Shown: in pieces, positions 1-5,799 of the stretch
How the letters are laid out: each line of letters opens with the position of its first letter
Position numbering within the stretch: the first letter of the stretch is position 1
Assembly (NCBI GenBank): GCA_934643535.1
Contig: CAKUCE010000134.1
Location: forward strand, 1-8,518
Origin: an uncultured Clostridia bacterium
GTDB taxonomy: Bacteria > Bacillota > Clostridia > Christensenellales > Aristaeellaceae
Reading direction: 5' to 3'
DNA length: 8,518 bases
Translations under genes and position numbers: made by a program
The notes under the pieces: generated by a model
What the model was told of the DNA's origin: nothing
Database searches by the model: none
Seen by the model: only the letters and a program-made list of their open reading frames with translations

Positions 1-61
1 GTCCGGGGGCAAGGGGCACTGCCCCTTGCGCGCAGTCCGGGGTGCAGGGCTTTAGCCCTGC
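1..61. repeat. Tandem octamer-plus-hairpin modules (REP-like)
   Basis: Two modules follow one another. Each starts with GTCCGGGG (1-8 and 35-42) and continues, one base later, into a perfect hairpin. The first has 9-bp arms (GCAAGGGGC at 9-17, GCCCCTTGC at 21-29) with loop ACT. The second has 7-bp arms (GCAGGGC at 44-50, GCCCTGC at 55-61) with loop TTTA. The loop of the second holds the stop codon (52-54, minus) of the adjoining exporter gene, so the repeat overlaps coding sequence. Neither hairpin is followed by a T-run on the minus strand, so this is not a classic intrinsic terminator, although the hairpins could protect the 3' end of the exporter mRNA. The element may extend left of the window. 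The REP-like classification is inference. Confidence 0.6.
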
Positions 62-1875
62 TGCAAGGATTCTCTTTCGAACTGGCGGGTGTAGAGGTTG
101 TAGTAGAAGCCGCGCTTCTTCATCAGCTCGGCGTGACTGCCCCGCTCGACGATCTTGCCGTCGTCTACGACCAGAATCACGTCCGCCTTGCGGATGGTGG
201 AAAGTCGGTGGGCAATGACGAAGGATGTGCGGCCTTCCATCAGCTTGTCGATGGCTTCCTGGATCCAGCGCTCGGTCAGGGTGTCGATGGAGGAAGTGGC
301 TTCGTCCAAAATGGCGATGCGCGGGTCGCAGAGAATGGCCCGGGCAAAGGAGATCAGCTGCTTTTCGCCGGTGGAGAGCAGGTCGCCGCCCTCGCCCACG
401 TCGGTGTCGTAGCCCTTTTCCAGCTTTTCGATCACCCGGTCGGCGCAGACGGTCTTCACCGCCTTCTCGATTTCCTCCATGGTCGCGTCCGGCTTGCCGT
501 AGCGTAAGTTCTCCAGCACCGTGCCGGAAAAAAGATGGGGCGTTTGCAGCACGTAGCCGATGTTCTGATGCAGCCAGAGCTGGCTGCGCTCCCGCGCGTC
601 CACGCCGTCGATCAGGATCCGGCCGGAGGTCGGCTCAAAGAAGCGGCAGACCAGATTGACAATGGTGGACTTGCCCGCGCCCGTCTCTCCCACGATAGCC
701 ACGTTGGAGCCTTCCGGCACCTCCAGATTGAAGTGCTCCAGCACGTTCACGTCGCCGTCGGGATAGCGGAAGGTCACGTCGTCAAAGGTGACGCGCCCCA
801 CCAGCGGCTCCCAGTTTTCCTTCTTGGGATGAAAGCAGTCGCCGTACTTTTCGATGACTTCCGGCGTGTCCTTCACATCGGATTCCGTCGCCAGCAGGTT
901 GGTGACGCGCTCAATGTTCACCTGTACGGCGATCAGGTCGGAAATGACCCGGGCCAGCCACTGCACCGGCTCCATCAGGCCTGTGGCGTAGGTCATGAAT
1001 ACGCTCAGCGTGCCAATCTGCATGATGAGCGGCGCGTTTTGGGCGATGTCTCCGCCTTTCCAGAGCACCATGGCCAGCGCAATGGCCGAAGCAAAGATCA
1101 CCAGCGAGACGAACAGCGCCCGGTAGCGGGCCGTGCGCACGGAAACCGAGCGCATTTCGTCCGTCAGCTTGTGGAAATCCTCGTCCATGCGCTGCTCCAC
1201 CACCAGCGTTTTGGTGGTCTTGGCCCCGGTGATGCCCTCGTTGAAGCCGCCGGTGATCTTGGAATTGGCCTCCCGGATGCGGCGGTTGCCGATGACCAGC
1301 TTCCGCTGAAAGAAGGCCGAAACCAGCGCCACAAAGGGCACGATAATGACTACCCACAGCGCCAGCTGGGCGTTCAGGCAGAACATGGAGATCACGCAGC
1401 CGATAACATAGGTCACGTTCCAGACGCCGTCGAACATGCCCCAGCACAGGGTAGAGCCGATACGGCCCGTATCGCTCATGACCCGGGCGTGGATGTAGCC
1501 AACGCTGTTGGTATTAAAATAGGAAAAGGAAAGGGTTTGCAGGTGCTGAAACGCATCACGCTTCATATCGCGGCCGATGTCCATTTCCAGCTTGCAGGCC
1601 CGGTAGATGCCCGCCCGGATCATCAGCGCTTCCGCAACGATCAGCGCCGCATAGAGGACGGTGAAGGGTACGATACCCCGGGTGGTGCTTCCCAACACGA
1701 ACACGTCGATGGCATACTGCTGAAACAGAGGCAGAATGATGTCCATCAGTCCGTTCATCAGCACACAGGCAAACATAACCGCGATCATGCTGCGGTACGG
1801 CCTGAAATACCGCACGATGCGGGGAATTCCAAACCAGGGAAGATGCACGCTGCTCAGTTGTTCCTGTTTGCTCAC
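52..1875 (-). CDS. ABC exporter half-transporter, degenerate-signature subunit (BmrD/LmrD/TM288-like)
   Basis: This 607-residue fused membrane-plus-ATPase subunit exports drugs, lipids or peptides across the cytoplasmic membrane; the substrate cannot be read from sequence. The N-terminal half (about 25-310) contains the six expected helices, with hydrophobic stretches near 28-50, 68-88, 150-190, 252-272 and 285-303. The ATPase domain (about 358-600) has an A-loop tyrosine (Y371), Walker A GETGAGKST at 396-404, the Q-loop glutamine at 444, Walker B IAILDE at 520-525 with the catalytic glutamate E525, and the H-loop histidine H556. The signature motif is LSTGE (500-504) instead of LSGGQ. Normal Walker B plus altered signature is the pattern of one half of a heterodimeric exporter. 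The start is GTG, overlapping the upstream TGA stop as GTGA, with a strong AGAGGAGGAAG ribosome site, so translation is probably coupled to the partner gene. Length is typical of the family. The stop lies in a repeat hairpin. Confidence 0.93.
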   Translation of the reverse strand: MSKQEQLSSVHLPWFGIPRIVRYFRPYRSMIAVMFACVLMNGLMDIILPLFQQYAIDVFVLGSTTRGIVPFTVLYAALIVAEALMIRAGIYRACKLEMDIGRDMKRDAFQHLQTLSFSYFNTNSVGYIHARVMSDTGRIGSTLCWGMFDGVWNVTYVIGCVISMFCLNAQLALWVVIIVPFVALVSAFFQRKLVIGNRRIREANSKITGGFNEGITGAKTTKTLVVEQRMDEDFHKLTDEMRSVSVRTARYRALFVSLVIFASAIALAMVLWKGGDIAQNAPLIMQIGTLSVFMTYATGLMEPVQWLARVISDLIAVQVNIERVTNLLATESDVKDTPEVIEKYGDCFHPKKENWEPLVGRVTFDDVTFRYPDGDVNVLEHFNLEVPEGSNVAIVGETGAGKSTIVNLVCRFFEPTSGRILIDGVDARERSQLWLHQNIGYVLQTPHLFSGTVLENLRYGKPDATMEEIEKAVKTVCADRVIEKLEKGYDTDVGEGGDLLSTGEKQLISFARAILCDPRIAILDEATSSIDTLTERWIQEAIDKLMEGRTSFVIAHRLSTIRKADVILVVDDGKIVERGSHAELMKKRGFYYNLYTRQFERESLQQG

Positions 1876-3701
1876 GCGTCTTCCTCCTCTTTCAAAGACA
1901 TTTGCAGGTCGTAAATGCGGCGGTACATGCCGCCCTCCTGCTTCATCAGTTCTTCATGGCTGCCAAGCTGCGTCACACGTCCCTTGTCCATCACCATGAT
2001 CTGATCGGCTTCCATCAGCGTAGTGATGCGATGGGAAATCAGGATCACAGTGCTGTCCTTCATCCGCTCCCGGAGGCGGGTACGGATCAGCACATCGGTC
2101 TGCGCGTCCACGGCGGACAGAGAATCGTCAAAGACCAGAATGGGCGTTTGGCGGGTCAGGGTACGGGCAATGGCCGCCCGCTGCTTCTGGCCGCCGGACA
2201 GGGTCACGCCCCGCTCGCCCACGATGGTGTCGTAGCCTTTGGTCAGGCTGTCGATGGTTTCGTCGATGCAGGCGACATGGGCCGCTTCCCGCATTTCCGT
2301 CAGGCTCAGTTCCCGGCTGGCAATGCCGATGTTCTCGCCGATGGTCCGGGAGAACAGGAACGGCTCCTGCAGCACCATGCCCACGTTTTCACGCACCCAG
2401 TCCGCCTTCATATCGGCAATGTCCACACCGCCGATGGTGATACGGCCGTTTTCCGCCGGAAGGTCATAAAGACGGTTCAGCAGGTGCATCAGGGTAGACT
2501 TTCCCGAGCCGGTGGAGCCCAGGATGGCAAAGGTGCTTCCCGCAGGAATGGTGGCGTTTACATCCTCCAACACCTTGTGCTCGCCGTCATAGCCGAAGGA
2601 CACATGCTCAAAGCGGATGTCCCGGTTCATGGGCGGCGTGCAGGCGTCGGGCTTGTCGTGTTCCTCGGGGGAATCCATGATGTACTGGATACGGTCGATG
2701 GAAACGCCCGCCTTGCTCATTTCGGAAATGGTGCGGCCCAGCGAACGCACGGGCCAGATCAGCATGGAATTGTAGGAAATGAAAGAAACCAGTTCACCGG
2801 AGGTCATATCGCCCCGGACGCACATCACGGTGCCCAGCACGATAATGATCATGACCTGCAGCATGCTCACGCAGTCGCCGATGGACCAGAAATGGCTCAG
2901 GGAACCGCAGAGCTTGATCCACAGAGTGGTCATATGCTCGTTTTCCCTGTCGAAGCGTTCTTTTTCATACAGCTCCCGGCCAAAGGCGCGAACCACCCGC
3001 ACGCCGGTCAGATTCTCCTGTGCAATGGTGGACAGCGCGCCCTCGCTTTCGTCGCACTCGGTAAAGCGCTTGGAGATCCGGCGATGGAAGTAGGTGGAAT
3101 AGCCAACGACGATGGGAATGCTGGCCAGCGCCACCATGGAAAGCCGCCAGTTCATGCGGAGCATGAAGCTGAGGCCCAGCACCAGCAGCACCGCCACCCG
3201 GAAGAGCTGCACCAGCTGCTCGGTAACGAAGTTGCGGATCATATCCACGTCGGAGGTGCAGCGCTGGATGATGTCGCCGGTCTGGTTTTTCATGTGCCAC
3301 GAGAAGGGCAGGCGCTGGATATGAGCGAACAGATCGTTGCGCATGGTGCGCACGAAAGTTTCGGAGGCCTTGGTGGTCAGCGTCATGTTGCCGTAGCGGA
3401 AGAAGGCGATCACCAGTGCAATGGCGATCACCGCCAGCGCAATCCACCAGAGATGGGTGCGCAGGGCCTCTACGCCGCCCAGCCGCATCCAGAGCGGTTC
3501 CAGCGCGGCGGGCACGTTCAGCGGAAGCTGTCCCAACACGTTGTCAATGGTGATGCGGATCAGCTGGGGCGTCAGCATGTCCAGAAACGTAATGCACACA
3601 GAGCACAGCACAGCGGCCAGATAAAACCGCTTGCTGCCCCTGAGAAAATGCCACAGCAGCCGGGCTTTCTTCCCTCCGGCCTGTGTCTTTGCTTGAGGCA
3701 T
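1872..3701 (-). CDS. ABC exporter half-transporter, degenerate Walker B subunit (BmrC/LmrC/TM287-like)
   Basis: This 609-residue half-transporter is the first gene of the exporter operon. The membrane domain (about 20-325) has hydrophobic helices near 27-50, 84-101, 165-182, 186-204 and 275-294. The ATPase domain (about 361-600) shows an A-loop tyrosine (Y371), Walker A GSTGSGKST at 395-403, the Q-loop glutamine Q445, canonical signature LSGGQ at 501-505, Walker B ILVFDD at 521-526, D-loop SAVD at 529-532 and the H-loop histidine H557. The residue after the Walker B aspartate is D526 in place of the usual catalytic glutamate. This defect complements the altered signature of the next gene, so the two should pair into one exporter with a single fully competent ATP site. 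The ATG at 3699-3701 is preceded by AAAGGAG about ten bases upstream. The last four bases overlap the downstream start. Multidrug export is the commonest role in the family, but lipid or peptide export is equally possible. Confidence 0.93.
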   Translation of the reverse strand: MPQAKTQAGGKKARLLWHFLRGSKRFYLAAVLCSVCITFLDMLTPQLIRITIDNVLGQLPLNVPAALEPLWMRLGGVEALRTHLWWIALAVIAIALVIAFFRYGNMTLTTKASETFVRTMRNDLFAHIQRLPFSWHMKNQTGDIIQRCTSDVDMIRNFVTEQLVQLFRVAVLLVLGLSFMLRMNWRLSMVALASIPIVVGYSTYFHRRISKRFTECDESEGALSTIAQENLTGVRVVRAFGRELYEKERFDRENEHMTTLWIKLCGSLSHFWSIGDCVSMLQVMIIIVLGTVMCVRGDMTSGELVSFISYNSMLIWPVRSLGRTISEMSKAGVSIDRIQYIMDSPEEHDKPDACTPPMNRDIRFEHVSFGYDGEHKVLEDVNATIPAGSTFAILGSTGSGKSTLMHLLNRLYDLPAENGRITIGGVDIADMKADWVRENVGMVLQEPFLFSRTIGENIGIASRELSLTEMREAAHVACIDETIDSLTKGYDTIVGERGVTLSGGQKQRAAIARTLTRQTPILVFDDSLSAVDAQTDVLIRTRLRERMKDSTVILISHRITTLMEADQIMVMDKGRVTQLGSHEELMKQEGGMYRRIYDLQMSLKEEEDA

Positions 3702-3821
3702 GGCAAATATTCTCCTTTAATCTTGTCGAATCAGGAAGCAGGGGTATTTTGAAATGCGCAGCCGCTTCGGGGGATCATCCCGGGACGGCCGGCGTGCGGC
3801 GTTGGGTTGTCTCGCCCGCCT

Positions 3822-3850
3822 ATCATACAGGAAAAAAACGGAGTTAGCAA
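3822..3850 (-). promoter_or_regulatory. Sigma-A-type promoter of the exporter operon
   Basis: On the minus strand the -35 box TTGCTA (3845-3850) is separated by 17 bases from the -10 box TATGAT (3822-3827). Transcription would start near 3815 and leave a leader of about 114 bases before the first exporter ATG. An 11-bp perfect DNA palindrome, GGGATCATCCC (3771-3781), lies in this leader; whether it is an operator is unknown. The assignment is by motif and position only. Confidence 0.6.
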
Positions 3851-3886
3851 GAGGCAAACTTCGTTTTTCTGCGATTCCGGTTCTTT

Positions 3887-4056
3887 TTTAAGGCATACCG
3901 CACAAATGAGTCGATGCGGTGGTGAATGAATTTTTTCGTCAGATGCAATTACAGATCTTGAAGGTTTCCTGGAGGTAAATCGAAAGATCTGCAAGCGGCA
4001 GCTGGCGGAAAAGGCATCGCCAACGCCGCCGGCGAACGGTGCGGTATTGCCTTAAA
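3887..4056. repeat. About 170-bp imperfect palindrome, MITE-like intergenic element
   Basis: The ends are inverted repeats. Plus-strand 3887-3903 matches the reverse complement of 4039-4056 at 17 of 18 positions, with one single-base gap. An inner inverted repeat (CAGATCTT at 3952-3959, AAGATCTG at 3984-3991) has exactly the same centre, 3971.5. Between them, 3931-3946 can pair with 3996-4011 over about 15 of 16 positions if G-U pairs are allowed on the plus strand. The whole block can therefore fold as one long hairpin with a 24-base central loop. Many differences between the arms have A or T on the left and G or C on the right. No transposase or convincing ORF lies inside, and no clear target duplication was identified. 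It begins 37 bases upstream of the exporter -35 box and ends 6 bases from the stop of the next gene. A non-autonomous mobile element and a structured RNA both fit; no family is recognised. Confidence 0.55.
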
Positions 4057-4062
4057 GATCAT

Positions 4063-5376
4063 TCAATTTTTTCGTTCTTTTTCAGTGGGAAGCCATGCTA
4101 TCAGGGCGCTGCCCATGGCAAAGGCCGTGACGCACAAGGCTCGGGAGGTGAAAAAGGCGTGGTTATAGGTATGATTTGCCGCGAAAAGATACCAGGCCAG
4201 CGGCAGAAGCGCCACCCCCAGCATCGTGCCCGCCAGATCGGGCTTTTCTACCGCCGAAAGCCGTCTGGCTTTCCTTCGGATGAACAACAGCCCGTAGCCC
4301 AGTGACACCACCACTCCGGCGATCAGATAAGGCTTCTTCAAAAAGACGGAAAATGCCTTCCACAGCGCGTCCAGACGGCTGATCTCCCCTACGTCCCGGA
4401 TTTCCTGAGAGGTACGGATTTCCAGACTGCCCACCAGCGTGGACCAGAACCCTTCGCTGCCGTACAGAAGCGCCAGCGCCCATTTTCCGGCCCACATGCC
4501 CGCGTAGCCGAAAGCCCAGCACAGGCCGCAGCGCACCATCCGCACCAGACGGGACCGGGCGGTTTCATTCCGGTGCAGCAGCAGCCAGACGATCAGCGGC
4601 ATGCCCAGCGAAGCTACCGGATAGGTCAGAAAATCGAAGTAGCTGGTCGCCATGCCCACCAGCAGGAAGAACACATCCTCCCCCATACGCTTTTCCATCA
4701 GATGCGGCTTCCAGAGAAGCACGGCCATGGCCGCCTGCGCCACCAGCAGCGTCGTGGAAAACTGCAGCGACAGCCACGTGACGCCGGGGGTGATGCACAG
4801 CATGGACAGGCCGAAGGGCAGCACATACCGTCCCACGCCCCGTTTCTGCATCAGGCGGCAGATGCACATGAGCAGCGCCATCTGCACAAACATGTTCAGC
4901 ATGCGGATGTCCATATAATTCATGTACAGAAGCAGGGGCTTGAGGACGACGAGAAAGCCCAGCCAGTACCGGGCAATCGCCACTTCCCGCATGCCTTCGG
5001 AGCCGTTCTCCCCAAAGCGCAGCAGGCTGATATACTGATTGGCGCCCTCTTCCTGCCAGGAATAGAGATGGATCGCCTGATCGACCGCGCTCTTTTCCGA
5101 GCGGTGAATGGCGGTCAGCAGCATATAGGCGTCGGTGGAATTATCCAGCTGGGTAGAGGGATAGCCCTTGACCACCTGCTCGTAGGACTCTTCCCCCGTG
5201 CCCCATTCGCCGTTCAGCGCGGGGAGGGATTCCAGCACATGCTGTTCCATGGAACCTACCGGCAGCAGGAAAACCGCCGTCAGAAGCCCGAAGCCTGCGG
5301 CGATCCCCGCCATCAAAATACCGCCCATCCGCAGAAGCCTCCGAAAGAATCCCTTGCAGGAGGATGACCACGTCAT
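4063..5376 (-). CDS. Polytopic membrane protein of unknown function (437 residues)
   Basis: The function is not recognised. The protein begins with a short basic tail and a hydrophobic helix (about 18-40). It continues with a hydrophilic segment (about 45-130) probably outside the membrane, then a run of hydrophobic helices near 134-151, 156-173, 184-222, 233-267, 282-305, 348-365, 382-398 and 411-428, and a basic C-terminus. The single outer loop followed by many helices recalls GT-C-type glycosyltransferases or polymer-handling membrane proteins. The motif NHTYNHAFFTSR (401-412), just before the last helix, looks conserved, but no catalytic family signature was identified, so any enzyme role is speculation. 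The chosen ATG (5374-5376) has AAAGGCGG nine bases upstream. An in-frame ATG at 5404-5406 with GGAG only four bases before it would add ten residues. Reading further upstream to 5760 runs into a promoter, a hairpin and the small ORF, and gives arginine-rich sequence unlike this protein. The gene appears monocistronic. Confidence 0.75.
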   Translation of the reverse strand: MTWSSSCKGFFRRLLRMGGILMAGIAAGFGLLTAVFLLPVGSMEQHVLESLPALNGEWGTGEESYEQVVKGYPSTQLDNSTDAYMLLTAIHRSEKSAVDQAIHLYSWQEEGANQYISLLRFGENGSEGMREVAIARYWLGFLVVLKPLLLYMNYMDIRMLNMFVQMALLMCICRLMQKRGVGRYVLPFGLSMLCITPGVTWLSLQFSTTLLVAQAAMAVLLWKPHLMEKRMGEDVFFLLVGMATSYFDFLTYPVASLGMPLIVWLLLHRNETARSRLVRMVRCGLCWAFGYAGMWAGKWALALLYGSEGFWSTLVGSLEIRTSQEIRDVGEISRLDALWKAFSVFLKKPYLIAGVVVSLGYGLLFIRRKARRLSAVEKPDLAGTMLGVALLPLAWYLFAANHTYNHAFFTSRALCVTAFAMGSALIAWLPTEKERKN

Positions 5377-5454
5377 GATTTCCGTCCGCCTTTCCCGATG
5401 ATCCATACCGCTCCAAGCGTTTTTTCGCCCAAACTGGGCAAAGCGAAGAACATT

Positions 5455-5483
5455 ATTATAACGAAATCCGTGCCCGGAAGCAA
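5455..5483 (-). promoter_or_regulatory. Promoter of the 437-residue membrane protein gene
   Basis: On the minus strand a perfect -10 box TATAAT (5455-5460) lies 17 bases from TTGCTT (5478-5483). Transcription would begin near 5448, giving a leader of roughly 70 bases. The leader contains a small perfect hairpin (GCCCA at 5427-5431, TGGGC at 5435-5439) before the ribosome site. The match is strong at -10 and moderate at -35. Confidence 0.65.
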
Positions 5484-5484
5484 G

Positions 5485-5529
5485 AACGCCGCAGACGGCC
5501 TTTTTGGCAAAAGCCCTGTCTGCAGCGTT
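5485..5529 (-). terminator. Strong inverted repeat, probable terminator of the M56 unit
   Basis: Plus-strand AACGCCGCAGAC (5485-5496) pairs with GTCTGCAGCGTT (5518-5529). Eleven of twelve positions are complementary, and the exception can form G-U in the minus-strand transcript. The loop is 21 bases. It lies 53 bases past the stop of the small ORF, where a terminator of the minus-strand M56 unit is expected. The tail on the minus strand (CTTGCTTCC) is poor in T, whereas on the plus strand the stem runs into TTTTT (5528-5532). It may therefore work better against antisense transcription, or be a protein site instead of a terminator. Confidence 0.45.
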
Positions 5530-5582
5530 TTTCGTCCTTTGGGCAGGCCAAAGTTTTACAATTCTGACAAGCTCGACCTCTG

Positions 5583-5768
5583 TCAGCGGATCCATTCCAG
5601 TTGGGCGAGGCTGGCGGCAGTCCTTACCTCCGCCGTTTTGACAAAGCCGTACTGACCGTCCACGTCCATGCGCCAGTCCAGTTCTCCCCGGGGAATGCAC
5701 ACGTACAGCCAGCCGTCGTACTCGCAGAGCAGGCCCAGAGCCAGCAGGGTCGAAATCCATCGTTTCAT
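5583..5768 (-). CDS. Small hypothetical protein (61 residues) downstream of the M56 gene
   Basis: No family is recognised. It starts MKRW, has a short hydrophobic stretch (about 4-15, WISTLLALGLLC) and continues as a mixed, probably beta-rich segment with GWLYVCIPRG (19-28) and GQYGFVKTAEV (38-48). The last block loosely resembles the strands of SH3-like or winged-helix modules, but this is only an impression. The ATG at 5766-5768 is preceded by AAAAGGAGGAG; its spacing of 11-13 bases is slightly long but usable. It lies 31 bases past the M56 stop on the same strand, so the two are probably co-transcribed. The hydrophobic start is short for a membrane anchor and has no clear signal-peptidase site. 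It could be a real small partner of the peptidase, or the remnant of a larger gene. Confidence 0.5.
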   Translation of the reverse strand: MKRWISTLLALGLLCEYDGWLYVCIPRGELDWRMDVDGQYGFVKTAEVRTAASLAQLEWIR

Positions 5769-5799
5769 CTTTATTTATGCTCCTCCTTTTGAATGCCGG

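Noticed and set aside
535..1914. 459-codon open frame on the plus strand opposite the exporter gene
   Set aside because: It lies antisense to a gene with complete ABC motifs; the translation is rich in H, Q, G, A and R, low in complexity and without domains. Long antisense frames are common in GC-rich DNA.
1902..3752. 616-codon open frame on the plus strand opposite the first exporter gene
   Set aside because: Same reason: antisense to a clear ABC subunit, with biased composition and no domain.
3771..3781. GGGATCATCCC palindrome in the exporter leader as an operator
   Set aside because: Eleven bases with one central base, single copy and no matching site elsewhere in the window; too weak to call.
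3731..3994. 87-codon open frame on the minus strand between the exporter and membrane protein genes
   Set aside because: It runs across the exporter promoter and half of the palindromic element, has no good ribosome site and resembles no family.
3926..4077. Repeated ATTTTTTCGT inside and just right of the palindrome as a target duplication
   Set aside because: One copy lies inside the element, not at its edge, and the other is the 3' end of the membrane protein gene; the shared stretch is mainly a T-run.
5377..5760. N-terminal extension of the 437-residue membrane protein up to 5760
   Set aside because: It would cross a near-consensus promoter, a strong hairpin and the small ORF in another frame, and its translation is arginine- and glycine-rich, unlike the rest of the protein.
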